Notes: generated by a model not told the origin, from the sequence alone. A DNA stretch of 64,000 nucleotides from CALOCN01 sp942491735 (GCA_942491735.1 CALOCN010000014.1:2852001-2916000); one strand, 5' to 3'. Positions 55,285 through 64,000 are shown, counted from the stretch's first letter. Translations and numbers: made by a program.

Positions 55285-58265
55285 CAGACGGCCTCCAACT
55301 CGTGGTTCGGATTACGCACCTTGGCCAGATAGGTGGTTCGCGGTCGCGTGTTGAGGAACGCGAGCATCGCGTAGTTTCGATCCTCGGCCTTGAGCTTGGC
55401 GACCTCGCTCTCGGCGTCGTTGATGTTCCCGAACACGATGGACCCGGTGGGGCAGACCTGCTGGCAGGCGGTCTGGATCTCCCCGTCCCGCACCGTTCGC
55501 CCGTCGTTCTTGGCCGTGATCTTGGCCCGGCTGATGCGCTGGGTGCAGTAGGTGCACTTCTCCATGACGCCGCGCATGCGCACGGTCACGTCCGGGTTCT
55601 TGGCCATCTTCTCCGACTCCGGCATCTTGTCGTTCCAGTCGAAGTAGTTGAAGCGGCGAACCTTGTACGGGCAGTTGTTGTTGCAGTACCGGGTCCCGAT
55701 ACAGCGGTTGTAGACCATGTCGTTGAGCCCCTCGTCGCTATGAACGGTAGCGGCGACCGGGCAGACGCTCTCGCAGGGAGCGTTCTCGCACTGCATGCAG
55801 GGTACGGGCTGACTGGCCACGGACGGATTGTCCTCGTCCTCGCCCGAGAAATAGCGATCGATCCGGATCCAGTGCATCTCGCGCCCACGCCCCACCTGCT
55901 CCTTGCCCACGATGGCGATGTTGTTCTCGCTCTGGCAGGCGATGCTGCAGGCATTGCAGCCGATGCAGGTGGTGAGGTCGATGGACATGCCCCACTGGTA
56001 ACCCTCGGTGAGCTGCCACTCGCGATCGATGTAGATGTCCTTGAGCGGCGGGTGCTCCTCCATGTGCTGGGGGAAGTCCGGATGCTCGCGGTAGTGATCG
56101 AGATCCGCCTCGCGGGCCAGGGCGCGGAACTCCGTGGCGTGATGGTCCTGGGTGGTGGCGAGCTTGTAGGTCCCGCCTGCCTTGGCCACGGTCACCCCGG
56201 TCGCGGCGTGCAGGGTCGTGGTGGTGCGGACGGTGTAGACGTTGAATCCGGTGCCGGTTCCGACCTCTCCGGCCACGGTGCGGCCGTAGCCCAGGGGCAG
56301 GGTGATGACGTACTCCGCCTGGCCGGGAAGAACGTAGGCGACCAGGGTCAGCGAGCGATCCCCGAAGTTCAGGGTGACCAGGTCTTCCGTGGCTACGCCC
56401 AACTCGCGTGCCGCCTTGGGGCTGAGAATGGCCGCGTTGTCCCAGGTCAACTTGGTGATGTTGTCCGGGAGCTCCTGCATCCAGCCGTTGCCGGTGAATC
56501 GACCGTCGTAGACGCTGTTGTCGGGTCGGAACACGACCTCGAATCCCTGGGCCGTGGCCCGGGGAGCGTCCTGGCCGCCCACCGCACGCCCGACCGCTGC
56601 GGCATCGACCGATGCCGGGACCTCGGGGTAGGCGCTACCGGCCACCAGACCGTCATGTACCGAGCGTCGCCAGCGCGCGTCGAAATCGGCATTGCCCCCC
56701 AGCAGACGGTGGGTTTCCAGGACGATGGCGTGACCCTCCCGTTCGCTGCGGCCGGCCAGGAGGGCCAACAGCTCGAGCTCGCTGCGTCCCTCGTAGAGCG
56801 GCGCAATGAGCGGCTGCTGGATGCTGAGCGTCCCGTCCCACGACCGCGCGTCGCCCCAGGCTTCCAGGTAGTGCGTCCCGGGGAGAACCCAACCGCACTT
56901 CTCCGAGGTCTCGTTGGGAGCCAGCCCCAGGTAGACCCGGTTGGGAACGCTCTCCAGCCGCGCGGCAAAGTCGAGATTGGCCGGGGCGTCGAAAACGGGA
57001 TTGCCACCCAGCACGATCAGGGTATCCACCGTGCCCCGCTGCATGGCGTCCACGAGATCGACAAGGGATCGCGTCTGCTCGGCCGCGGTCGGCTCCTCGG
57101 TGTAGCGGACCACCGTTCCGACCGAACCCAGCATTTCGTTCATGGCGTGGGCAAGTGCATGGACCACCGCGGGCTGGCCGCTGCCCACCACCACCACGGC
57201 GCGGCCGCGATGCGAGGCGAGGTCCTTGGCCACCGCGGCGACCCAGCGGGTTTCCTCGTCGCTGAGACCGGTGGCCGCGGTAATCGGCATCGATGACCCG
57301 ACCTGGGCCGCGATCCCGGCCGCAACTCCCCGGGCAAAGGTGGCGATGCGGCTATGTTCCAGGCGCAGGCGGTTGTCGGCCATGCTTCCGGTCACGGTGT
57401 AGGTGGGCTCGACCGCATAGAGGCGGTTCATGTCCTTGGTGTCGCGCAGCTTGCGCCGGCCGGCGAACGCGCGGGCGTTGCGCACCGAGTCCGGCTGGTT
57501 GAAGAGGAAGTCCGAGTCCAACGCGAGCACCACGTCCGCCTGTTCCAGCGCGAGCTGGGTGCGCAGGGGACGCTTGAACGCGATGAGACTTCCCAGCACC
57601 ACCTGATCCCGGTTCCAGGGCTCATAGGTGTGCCAGACCGCTTCCGGATAGGCGGCTTCCAGCTCGCTGCGCATGGCGGCCAGCGAAGGCGAATCCAGGC
57701 TCTGGGCCAGGATGCGCAGACCCCGCCCGCCCCGGGTGCGCAACTGGCCGGTACGGGATGCGGCCCAGGTCTCGAAGGCGGTCCAACTGCTCTCGTGGCC
57801 GTTTTCCTGGGGGACCTTGATGCGCTCCGGATCGTAGAGATCCAGGATGGAAGCCTGGGTATGGAGACTGGTCGCGCCGCCGCTGGCCGGGTGGGACGCA
57901 TTGCCCTCCAGCTTCACCGGACGGCCCTCGTGTGCCTCCACCACGACCGGGTGCCCGATCCCCTGGAAGGGATGCACGCTGGCGTACTCCACCGGAACAC
58001 CGGGAAGGATTTCCTCGGGCATGCGGGCATAGGGCAGGATCTTGACCAGGGGTCGCCGACATCCCACCAGACCGGAAAGGGCCACGGTGGCGCCCATGAG
58101 ACCCATGAACTTGCGGCGCGAAACCGAATCGGTGATCGCCTCGGCCAGATCCGGGAACTCCTGCTCCACGTGCTTCTGGTACTCCGGCGAGCCGGCCAGC
58201 TCATCCAGGCTGCGCCATGTCCTGGGGTGATTCGAACCAACCTTCGGCATCTTGGTATCGCTCAT
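55284..58265 (-). CDS. actB: Alternative Complex III subunit ActB (molybdopterin-enzyme-like plus ferredoxin domain)
   Basis: About 993 residues. A twin-arginine signal (SRRKFMGLMGATVALSGLVG, about 48-67) exports it folded. Residues ~80-700 resemble the catalytic domain of molybdopterin oxidoreductases; in characterised ACIII this domain holds no Mo cofactor. The C-terminal ferredoxin-like domain has four cysteine clusters: CIGCNACSIACQ, CMQCENAPCESVCPV, CIGTRYCNNNCPYKVRR and CTYCTQ...CQQVCPTGS. It passes electrons from quinol to the hemes. The start at 58265 overlaps the actA stop (ATGA); an ATG three codons upstream (58274) is an alternative. Confidence 0.95.
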   Translation of the reverse strand: MSDTKMPKVGSNHPRTWRSLDELAGSPEYQKHVEQEFPDLAEAITDSVSRRKFMGLMGATVALSGLVGCRRPLVKILPYARMPEEILPGVPVEYASVHPFQGIGHPVVVEAHEGRPVKLEGNASHPASGGATSLHTQASILDLYDPERIKVPQENGHESSWTAFETWAASRTGQLRTRGGRGLRILAQSLDSPSLAAMRSELEAAYPEAVWHTYEPWNRDQVVLGSLIAFKRPLRTQLALEQADVVLALDSDFLFNQPDSVRNARAFAGRRKLRDTKDMNRLYAVEPTYTVTGSMADNRLRLEHSRIATFARGVAAGIAAQVGSSMPITAATGLSDEETRWVAAVAKDLASHRGRAVVVVGSGQPAVVHALAHAMNEMLGSVGTVVRYTEEPTAAEQTRSLVDLVDAMQRGTVDTLIVLGGNPVFDAPANLDFAARLESVPNRVYLGLAPNETSEKCGWVLPGTHYLEAWGDARSWDGTLSIQQPLIAPLYEGRSELELLALLAGRSEREGHAIVLETHRLLGGNADFDARWRRSVHDGLVAGSAYPEVPASVDAAAVGRAVGGQDAPRATAQGFEVVFRPDNSVYDGRFTGNGWMQELPDNITKLTWDNAAILSPKAARELGVATEDLVTLNFGDRSLTLVAYVLPGQAEYVITLPLGYGRTVAGEVGTGTGFNVYTVRTTTTLHAATGVTVAKAGGTYKLATTQDHHATEFRALAREADLDHYREHPDFPQHMEEHPPLKDIYIDREWQLTEGYQWGMSIDLTTCIGCNACSIACQSENNIAIVGKEQVGRGREMHWIRIDRYFSGEDEDNPSVASQPVPCMQCENAPCESVCPVAATVHSDEGLNDMVYNRCIGTRYCNNNCPYKVRRFNYFDWNDKMPESEKMAKNPDVTVRMRGVMEKCTYCTQRISRAKITAKNDGRTVRDGEIQTACQQVCPTGSIVFGNINDAESEVAKLKAEDRNYAMLAFLNTRPRTTYLAKVRNPNHELEAV

Positions 58266-58906
58266 CGGTGACATCCCGAACAGTTACGAGTGGGATCGAG
58301 ACCGCGCTCTTCCTTGAGCGCCCGACCCAACGTCAGCTGGTCTCCGTTCGGCGGTTCATACCCCATGGTGGTGACCTGGTCCACGGGTCGAAGATGCTTC
58401 TCGGGGGCGCGGTGACAATCCAGGCACCAGCGCATGTTCAACGGCTCTTCCTGTTTCACCACTTCCATGCGATCGACCCGCCCATGGCAGGACTCGCAAC
58501 CCACCCCCGCGCTCACGTGCACGCTGTGGTTGAAGTAGACGAAATCCGGAAGCTTGTGGATGCGCGTCCACTCGACCGCGTTGCCGGACTCGAAGCTGGC
58601 CCGGATGGGCTCCAGCAATGCGCTGTCGAGTTTGATCTGGGAATGGCAGTTCATGCAGGTCTCGGTGGGAGGCACCACCGCGACGGGACCCCGCTCCACC
58701 CCGACGTGGCAATAGCGGCAGTCGATCCCCAGGTCCCCCGCGTGCAGCTTGTGGCTGTACGGGACGGGTTGCGACGGCGCGTACCCGACCTGGGTGTTGG
58801 ACGGGGAGATGAAGAGCGCGAACGCGGTGCCACCACCGAGAACGAGGACCAAGACCACCGCACCAATGATGGGCGGCGTGATGTTGGTCCACTTTGGAAA
58901 GAGCAT
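58262..58906 (-). CDS. actA: Alternative Complex III subunit ActA, pentaheme cytochrome c
   Basis: 214 residues. One N-terminal transmembrane helix (PPIIGAVVLVLVLGGGTAFA, about 11-30) anchors a periplasmic domain with five CxxCH sites: CRYCH, CMNCH, CESCH, CLDCH and CSGCH. It takes electrons from the ActB iron-sulfur clusters. It is the first gene of the operon actABCDEF-orf-sco-ctaCDEF. The 270 bp upstream (58907-59176) contain no gene and should hold the operon promoter, although no convincing -35/-10 pair was found. Confidence 0.95.
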   Translation of the reverse strand: MLFPKWTNITPPIIGAVVLVLVLGGGTAFALFISPSNTQVGYAPSQPVPYSHKLHAGDLGIDCRYCHVGVERGPVAVVPPTETCMNCHSQIKLDSALLEPIRASFESGNAVEWTRIHKLPDFVYFNHSVHVSAGVGCESCHGRVDRMEVVKQEEPLNMRWCLDCHRAPEKHLRPVDQVTTMGYEPPNGDQLTLGRALKEERGLDPTRNCSGCHR

Positions 58907-59176
58907 GTTGGCTGGATCCCCTTCCCGCGCGAGGGTCAGAAGGGCCGTTGTGTCGAGCCGGGCGGCGCCCCACCGTCCGGGACCGGTCCAACTCCATCGC
59001 GGGGGACGGAGAGGGTGTTGGCAGCAAGAACCCTACCGAAGGGGCAGGTTCGGGCGCGGCTCACAAAGTTTGGATATCGCAATTTCGAGGCCCGCGACAT
59101 CCAACCCCTTGCTGTCGTGTCAGCTGGAGCGCGACCGCCGCGCATCTTAGAGACTTCCCCGCCGCCTGTCAGCCCC

Positions 59177-59524
59177 CTACCGCGATCCCTGCAGGGAGGC
59201 ACCCGTATCCCCGTTTCGAGGCCGATAGCGATCGATCGCCAATCCGAGCACACCGAACCCGAAGGTGAACATGGCCAACCCCACCCCGGGGACGGCGGGC
59301 CAAAGCGCTTGTTCCCGGAAGAATAGAACCAGAAACCGCCCCAGGAGGATCACCGCGACCAGGCAAAGGGCCATGTGGGCCACCCGATTCCCGGCCGCCG
59401 TGCCCAGGGAGGCCAGGACAAGGACCGCGGCGGGGGCCAGGAGCGTGGGTTCCCCGGAGCGCACACCCCACACGGCCAGGGCGAGACCCAGGATGAGACC
59501 AAAAACGACGGCGGTTCGGGTCAT
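59177..59524 (-). CDS. small four-helix membrane protein of unknown function
   Basis: 115 residues from the ATG at 59524 (GGAGGAG upstream). Four hydrophobic segments: VVFGLILGLALAVWGVRSG, LLAPAAVLVLASLGTAA, MALCLVAVILLGRFLVLFFR and VGLAMFTFGFGVLGLAIDRY, with a short polar C-terminus. No family was recognised. It starts 14 bp after pgpA and probably shares its transcript. It is the last gene before the respiratory operon. Confidence 0.6.
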   Translation of the reverse strand: MTRTAVVFGLILGLALAVWGVRSGEPTLLAPAAVLVLASLGTAAGNRVAHMALCLVAVILLGRFLVLFFREQALWPAVPGVGLAMFTFGFGVLGLAIDRYRPRNGDTGASLQGSR

Positions 59525-59538
59525 GGAGGCTCCTCCGC

Positions 59539-60045
59539 TCAGAGAAACAAGAGAACGACGCGCAGGGCGAGGTTGGCATGGATGCCGGCAAAGAAGTCGT
59601 CCAGGACAATGCCGGTCCCCTGGGGGAGTTCCTGTGCCCACCCGGCCGGGAACAACTTGAGCACGTCGAACAGCCGGAAAAAGAAGAATCCGATCCCCAG
59701 GATCAGCAGGTTCCCCTCCAGGGTGGGAGCCATGGGAATCATGAGAAAGGTGACCAGCATCCCCACCACCTCGTCGATGACGATGGGGCTGGCATCGTGG
59801 CCGTAGAACGCCTCGGCACGGGTGGAGACGGGAATGGCGACCCAGGTCAGCAGCGCGGTCATGACCAGCTGGATCCACACGGGGAGCCCCAGATACGGGT
59901 ACATGAACGGGGTCAGCACGACACAAACCACGGTGGCCGGGGCGACCGGAGCCCACTCGCCGACGAGAAAGAAGGTCGCGGCCAGGCGAATCCCCCGGGG
60001 GGCGTCCGGCGCCCGCCGCTTTCCCTTGCGGCGGATGTTAACCAC
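59539..60045 (-). CDS. pgpA: phosphatidylglycerophosphatase A
   Basis: 168 residues from the GTG at 60045, normal for PgpA. Conserved segments: RLAATFFLVGEWAPVAPATV (about 17-36), DASPIVIDEVVGMLVTFLMI with the acidic catalytic cluster, FFFFRLFDVLKLFPAGWAQE and TGIVLDDFFAGIHANLAL. It dephosphorylates phosphatidylglycerol phosphate in the inner membrane. The start lies inside the end of recR (8-bp overlap). In many genomes pgpA directly precedes cinA; here the respiratory genes intervene. Confidence 0.93.
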   Translation of the reverse strand: MVNIRRKGKRRAPDAPRGIRLAATFFLVGEWAPVAPATVVCVVLTPFMYPYLGLPVWIQLVMTALLTWVAIPVSTRAEAFYGHDASPIVIDEVVGMLVTFLMIPMAPTLEGNLLILGIGFFFFRLFDVLKLFPAGWAQELPQGTGIVLDDFFAGIHANLALRVVLLFL

Positions 60046-60649
60046 TCTCGTCCACCTGCTTGCGGCCGCTGAAGGCGCGGGCCAGGGTTGCCTGATCCGC
60101 GTACTCCAGATCACCCCCCACCGGGATCCCCCGGGCAATCCGGGTGACCTGGATGGGCCGGTCCCGCAGGAGATCGGCGAGAAAGTGCGCGGTGGCCTCG
60201 CCCGGTGGATTGGGGTTGGTGGCGAGGATCACCTCGCTGATCTCCCCCTCGTCCACCCGCTCCACCAGTTCCCTGGCCCGGATGTCGTCCGGCCCACGGT
60301 TCTCCAGCGGATTCAGGGCGCCCCGCAACACATGATACTGACCCCGGAACTCGCCGCTCGCCTCCACGGCAAGGACATCCATGGGCTGTTCCACGACACA
60401 AAGGAGAGCGCGCGACCGCTTCGTGTCCCGACAGATGAGACAGGGATCTTCCTCGGTGAAGTTCCCGCACCGGACGCAATGACGCACCAGTTCCTTGACC
60501 GCCCGGATGGCATCGGCCAGGGCCAGCGTTTCCTCGCTGGGCGCGCGCAGGAGATAGAACGTGAGACGCTGGGCGCTCTTGCGGCCGATACCGGGCAGGC
60601 GACCCAGTTCCTCGACCAATCGCTCGACCGCGAGGCTGGAGAATTGCAT
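60038..60649 (-). CDS. recR: recombination mediator protein RecR
   Basis: 203 residues, normal length. Helix-hairpin-helix RLPGIGRKSAQRLTFYLLRA (about 16-35), a zinc finger CVRCGNFTEEDPCLIC (about 57-72), and a Toprim domain with VVEQPMDVLAVEASGEF and YHVLRGALNPLENRGPDDI. With RecFO it loads RecA onto SSB-coated DNA. It follows ybaB by 14 bp in the conserved dnaX-ybaB-recR string. Confidence 0.97.
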   Translation of the reverse strand: MQFSSLAVERLVEELGRLPGIGRKSAQRLTFYLLRAPSEETLALADAIRAVKELVRHCVRCGNFTEEDPCLICRDTKRSRALLCVVEQPMDVLAVEASGEFRGQYHVLRGALNPLENRGPDDIRARELVERVDEGEISEVILATNPNPPGEATAHFLADLLRDRPIQVTRIARGIPVGGDLEYADQATLARAFSGRKQVDESG

Positions 60650-60663
60650 GGACGGGCCGGCTT

Positions 60664-60975
60664 CTAGAAGAGGCCGGGCATTCCCATGCCCCCGGTCACC
60701 GCGCTCATGCGCTCTTCGGCAAGGGCTTCCGACTTGGTCTTCGCCTCACGGTAGGCGGCAAGGATCAGATCCTCCAGCATCTCGACGTCCTCGGGGTCCA
60801 CGACCTCCGGGGTAATCGACAGGCCCAGCACCTCCTGCTTGCCGTTCATGCGGACGGTCACCGCGCCGCCCCCGGAGGTGGCCTCCACCTCGGAGGCTTC
60901 CAGTTCGGCCTGCACCTTGGCCATCTTGGCCTGCATCTCCTGGGCCTGCTTCATCAACTTGTTGAGATTCGCCAT
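60664..60975 (-). CDS. ybaB: YbaB/EbfC-family nucleoid-associated protein
   Basis: 103 residues. A coiled-coil start NLNKLMKQAQEMQAKMAKVQ leads into the conserved VEATSGGGAVTVRMNGKQEV and DPEDVEMLEDLILAAYREA. It binds DNA as a dimer and is almost always located between dnaX and recR, as here. The length is standard. Confidence 0.96.
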   Translation of the reverse strand: MANLNKLMKQAQEMQAKMAKVQAELEASEVEATSGGGAVTVRMNGKQEVLGLSITPEVVDPEDVEMLEDLILAAYREAKTKSEALAEERMSAVTGGMGMPGLF

Positions 60976-60999
60976 CGTGTCTCCCGTTCCCCGATTACG

Positions 61000-62805
61000 T
61001 CAGGGGAGGACTTCCCCATCGAACATGTCCAAAGCCTTCTGAAGCATGGGCTCCTCCTTGAAGAGTTGTCCCATGCTGCGATCATCGGAAACCTGGTCCT
61101 TCCTTGCCCGTGGCTTGCCCTTGGGCTTGGGCCCGGCCGAGGCCTGCGCCTCGCCCTGCGGCGTCGAGGACTCCGCGGCGGAATCCCCGGCGGCCTCCAC
61201 CTTGCTCTCCAGACGGCCTTCCAATCCGACCCGCTTGGCGGGGGCACCGAGTTCAGCCAGAAGCTCGGCGAGAAGTTCCTGGCACGCCGGTTCGTCAAGG
61301 GCCTGCTCGACCAGATGTCCCCCGCTGTCGGACCGGACGGCCAAGGCGCCCGCGGGCGTGATGGCCGTGGCCACCGCCGCGTGAAACGTTCCCCAGAGCC
61401 GCATGCTGCGACCCCGGAGGGTCTCGAGAAGCGCCGCCCAGACATCGGTCGGTGAAGACTCCGCCGTCAACCGGATGACCTGGGCCGGCTCGGGCTTCTC
61501 AGCCGACGGGGCCTCCGCAGGACGGGCGGCCGGCTGGGATCGGACCGGGGCGGCCGGCTGGGGCGCGCTCGTCCGGGTTTCCCGAGGTGCCGCCGGCGAC
61601 TTCCGGGGCGGGGCGGTCTTCGCCCCTGCCTGGCCCGCTTGCCCACTCGGGGATCCCCCCCCAAGCCGGGCTTCCAGGGCCAGGAGCCGATCGGCCAGCT
61701 CCGCCAGAGGCACCCGACCGTTGACCCGCGCCATCTCGGCCAGGGCCAACTCGACCAGGAGCAACGGGTGGTCCGAGCGCCGCAGTTCCGCCGCGGTGTG
61801 CGACGCCTGTTCGAGCAGGTCCCCCAGTGCCTCGGTACTGAACCGGGTCGACTGGGTGGTCAAGGCCGGCAGATCGGTCTCGGTTGCTTCCAACAGACCG
61901 GTCACATCGCCGGGAAGTGAGATGAGGAACAGGTCGCGCAGGTACGCGCCCAGTCCCTCCACCACCTCACCCAGACCCGCGCCGCGGGCATAGACCCCGT
62001 GCAGTTCGGCAAGAGCCCCCGCGGCATCCTGTTCCGCCAGACAGTCCACGATACGTCGGTAGACATCCGTCCCCACCAGCCCCAGAACCGCTTCCACCGT
62101 TCCGCGGTCGATCGCGCCCGGCTGGGAAGCGATCACCTGGTCCATGAGGGACAAGGCGTCGCGGAGCCCGCCCTGGGCCCGGCGAGCGACGAGGGCGATG
62201 GCCTCGGGATCCGCCTCCACACCCTCCGAACCCATGAGGGTCGTGATGTGGTCCCCGATGGCCCGCGAGGGAATGCGGGCAAAGTCGAAACGCTGACAGC
62301 GGGAGAGAATGGTCGCCGGAACCTTGAACGGTTCGGTGGTGGCCAGCACGAACACCACGTGCGAGGGCGGCTCTTCCAACGTCTTGAGCAGCGCATTGAA
62401 CGCCTCGTTGGTGAGCATGTGGACTTCGTCGATGATGTAGACCTTGGAGCGCCCCCCCGAGGCCGCGTAGCGTGTGTTCTCCCGGAGCTCACGCACTTCG
62501 TTGATCCCGCGGTTGCTGGCGCCGTCGATCTCGAGGACGTCGAAGCTGCTCCCCTCGGTGATCTGGCGACAAGCCTCGCAGGTGTTGCAGGGGACGGGCG
62601 CGGGACCCTTCTCGCAATTGAGGGCCTTGGCCAGGATGCGGGCCGCGGTCGTCTTGCCGACGCCGCGCGGGCCGCAGAAGAGATACGCGTGCGCCACCCG
62701 GTCCGCTTCGATCGCGTTGGCCAGGGTGCGGGTGACGTGGGCCTGGCCAACCACGTCCTCGAAAACCTGAGGACGGTACTTCCGAGCTAGGACCAGATAC
62801 GACAT
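61000..62805 (-). CDS. dnaX: DNA polymerase III subunits gamma/tau
   Basis: 601 residues. The AAA+ domain (about 1-210) shows ARKYRPQVFEDVVGQAHVTR, Walker A FCGPRGVGKTTAARILAKAL, a zinc module with Cys at CEKG...CNTCEAC, and KVYIIDEVHMLTNEAFNALL. The clamp-loader collar lies at about 215-370. A Pro/Ala-rich linker leads to a C-terminal region (about 450-601) that is alpha-helical and charged. No A AAA AAG slippery site was seen, so a programmed frameshift to gamma is not predicted. The gene follows ffs. Confidence 0.96.
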   Translation of the reverse strand: MSYLVLARKYRPQVFEDVVGQAHVTRTLANAIEADRVAHAYLFCGPRGVGKTTAARILAKALNCEKGPAPVPCNTCEACRQITEGSSFDVLEIDGASNRGINEVRELRENTRYAASGGRSKVYIIDEVHMLTNEAFNALLKTLEEPPSHVVFVLATTEPFKVPATILSRCQRFDFARIPSRAIGDHITTLMGSEGVEADPEAIALVARRAQGGLRDALSLMDQVIASQPGAIDRGTVEAVLGLVGTDVYRRIVDCLAEQDAAGALAELHGVYARGAGLGEVVEGLGAYLRDLFLISLPGDVTGLLEATETDLPALTTQSTRFSTEALGDLLEQASHTAAELRRSDHPLLLVELALAEMARVNGRVPLAELADRLLALEARLGGGSPSGQAGQAGAKTAPPRKSPAAPRETRTSAPQPAAPVRSQPAARPAEAPSAEKPEPAQVIRLTAESSPTDVWAALLETLRGRSMRLWGTFHAAVATAITPAGALAVRSDSGGHLVEQALDEPACQELLAELLAELGAPAKRVGLEGRLESKVEAAGDSAAESSTPQGEAQASAGPKPKGKPRARKDQVSDDRSMGQLFKEEPMLQKALDMFDGEVLP

Positions 62806-62954
62806 GGATCCTCCGGGCAGGTACGGGGCATCTTGGATGCGTCAGCGAATGCCAGTGTACTCGTCGTGATCCGCCCGGATAAGGGGTAATGGGTCGTGCA
62901 CCCACCGTCGACCCGCGCAGGACGCCGGGCACGGCCGGCCGGCTCCAACCAGGG

Positions 62955-63060
62955 ACTCCGGCGGCACATCGGGGGATTTGCTTACCGCTGCTACCTTCCG
63001 GTCCTGACGGGGTTCGCAAGCCTCGATTGCGCCGGACCTGGCCTTCAACACCGCCGGTAC
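62955..63060 (-). ncRNA. ffs: signal recognition particle RNA, small bacterial (4.5S) type
   Basis: The minus strand contains the SRP RNA apical hairpin GTCAGGACCGGAAGGTAGCA at 63007-62988, continuing GCGGTAAG, with the GGAAG tetraloop and the asymmetric AGCAGC loop that bind Ffh. The ends pair as CCGGCGG (63057-63051) with CCGCCGG (62964-62958), giving a ~100-base rod, with CAGGTCCGG on the 5' side. It lies between tRNA-Ala and dnaX, a common ffs position. The exact ends are uncertain by a few bases. Confidence 0.93.
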
Positions 63061-63269
63061 CGCACCCCGCACGTCAACACGTGAACCTCGGGTGGGAATT
63101 CAGCCCCGCTATAGCGGATTGCGGATACAGGGCACCGCTAACTCCCCGCCTAGCACGACCCGAAATGGCGACAGGTCCCGCCGTGACCCTGCTGCTCAAC
63201 ATCAAGCTTCTTGAGCTTAAGATACTGTGCAGCAAGCACTTGAAACGGACAACCCTGTCTTTGCAGTGA

Positions 63270-63345
63270 TGGTGGAGATGAGCGGAGTCGAACCGCCGAC
63301 CTCCTCGTTGCGAACGAGGCGCTCTCCCAACTGAGCTACATCCCC
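63270..63345 (-). tRNA. tRNA-Ala (anticodon CGC)
   Basis: 76 bases. Acceptor stem GGGGATG/CATCTCC with a G3-U70 pair, the alanine identity element; D-arm GCTC-AGTTGGGA-GAGC; anticodon arm CCTCG-TTCGCAA-CGAGG giving anticodon CGC (reads GCG); T-arm GGCGG-TTCGACT-CCGCT; discriminator A and encoded CCA. All stems pair. Downstream, towards 63061, there is no gene before ffs (about 200 bp), only a weak nested hairpin near 63200-63240. Confidence 0.97.
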
Positions 63346-63357
63346 ACTGAAAAACAG

Positions 63358-63372
63358 GCACACGTCGTGTGC
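63358..63372. repeat. inverted repeat in the tRNA-Ala leader
   Basis: GCACACG-T-CGTGTGC: perfect 7-bp arms around one base, 12 bp upstream of the mature tRNA 5' end. It may be an operator or part of the processed leader. Confidence 0.4.
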
Positions 63373-63621
63373 GAGCAGCGTATCTTGCCACAGGTGCCGG
63401 TCCGGGGCAAGGTTACGCCGTTCCCCTGGATCGGTTCAGGTCCCGTGTGCCGCAAGGCATGCTTTTCTTGACGAATGTCACGAAACCCGTCAGACTCCGT
63501 AAGTTCCCTGCAGATCTCCTCGAAGCCCACCCTCGGTTTTTGTGCGTTGACGTGAGACCGGCCATCCTGGTCGGTTCGCTGAATCCGTTAACGCAACTGT
63601 ATGAACCACAAGGAGATATGT

Positions 63622-64000
63622 ATGAAGCGCATCCTCTCGATCGCCCTTCCCTTCCTCGTTCTCGCCATTGCCGCTCCCGCCTTCGCGGGCGAGGGCAAGT
63701 GCACCGCCGGCACCCAGGAGTGCCTGGATTACATGGCGCAGAAGATGAAGAACAAGGGCTGGATCGGTGTGGAGCTCGAGAACACGGACGCCGGTCTCAA
63801 GATCACGGCCGTGGTCGAAGGCAGCCCTGCTGAGGCCGCCGGCCTCTCCGCGGGTGACTATCTCGTCGCCGTCAACGGCATCGAGTACTCCGAAGCGAAC
63901 CACGAGAAGCTCGGCGAAATGCAGAAGACGATGACGCCCGGTTCCGAGTTCACCTTCTCCATCCGTCACGGTGAGAAGAACAAGGACCTGGCCATCACGC
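63622..64000 (+). CDS. exported PDZ-domain protein, N-terminal part (continues beyond window)
   Basis: 126 residues visible from the ATG at 63622, preceded by AAGGAGATAT. The signal peptide MKRILSIALPFLVLAIAAPA is followed by AFAGEGKCTAGTQEC, with two Cys six residues apart, and a PDZ domain from about residue 45: GWIGVELENTDAGLKITAVV, SPAEAAGLSAGDYLVAVNGI and FTFSIRHGEKN. PDZ domains bind C-termini or unfolded peptides; whether a protease or another domain follows cannot be seen. The 276 bp between tRNA-Ala and this gene hold no other gene. The product is periplasmic or exported. Confidence 0.85.
   Translation, partial: MKRILSIALPFLVLAIAAPAFAGEGKCTAGTQECLDYMAQKMKNKGWIGVELENTDAGLKITAVVEGSPAEAAGLSAGDYLVAVNGIEYSEANHEKLGEMQKTMTPGSEFTFSIRHGEKNKDLAIT

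Noticed and set aside
61000..62805. Programmed frameshift in dnaX
   Set aside because: No A-rich slippery heptamer was found in the gene; a single full-length product is the simplest reading.
62889..63391. Short frames on both strands over the dnaX upstream region
   Set aside because: They overlap the SRP RNA and tRNA-Ala, show no coding features, and are explained by RNA genes.

Overview
The window is GC-rich, densely packed bacterial DNA, mostly transcribed from the minus strand. Several features point to a didermic, aerobically respiring member of the FCB-type or related candidate phyla (for example Eisenbacteria- or Krumholzibacteria-like, possibly Gemmatimonadota). These are a TonB-domain protein, exported proteins ending in FlgD/Por-type C-terminal sorting domains, an Alternative Complex III next to an A2-type caa3 oxidase, a Lys-less (K+-dependent-looking) pyrophosphatase, and SpoVG. 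The phylum is an inference from gene content. No transposase, integrase, CRISPR array or phage gene was seen.

Layout. 1-9.5 kb: selA (partial), a TonB-domain protein, then a housekeeping block (bifunctional nuclease, PpiC-type isomerase, rplI-rpsR-rpsF, hppA, pth, rplY, prs, spoVG). 9.6-18.6 kb: ispE, a UbiA-family phosphoribosyltransferase-like gene, gmhA, rfbD, rfbA (apparently with an AUC start), a polytopic membrane protein, a sulfatase-fold lipoprotein and an SGNH hydrolase, which together look like envelope-glycan genes. 18.6-28 kb: alaS, four exported repeat-rich proteins, recX. 28-46.5 kb: recA, then a complete five-gene enediyne core cassette (tebC, pksE, unbU, unbV, unbL), an exported protein of three exact 200-residue repeats, an RND exporter, thpR and cinA. 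46.5-58.9 kb: caa3 oxidase, SCO factor and the ActA-F complex. 59-63.4 kb: a small membrane protein, pgpA, recR, ybaB, dnaX, SRP RNA, tRNA-Ala(CGC). 63.6 kb to the end: a partial exported PDZ protein.

The most interesting system is the enediyne cassette at 29244-39196. Its polyketide synthase has intact KS, AT, ACP, KR, DH and PPTase domains. It is followed by the dedicated hotdog thioesterase and preceded by UnbU, UnbV and UnbL, with start and stop codons overlapping at three of the four junctions and 2 bases between the genes at the fourth. It sits inside what looks like a broken conserved gene string: recR-pgpA-cinA-thpR-recA-recX-alaS all keep the same orientation and order, but respiratory genes lie between pgpA and cinA, the enediyne region between thpR and recA, and exported-protein genes between recX and alaS. 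The recA promoter starts 18 bp past the last cassette gene with no terminator visible between them, so read-through from a DNA-damaging natural-product pathway into recA is possible.

The respiratory block forms one electron path: quinol is oxidised by ActABCDEF, electrons pass through ActA/ActE hemes to the cytochrome c-fused subunit II of the caa3 oxidase, and SCO supplies copper to its CuA site.
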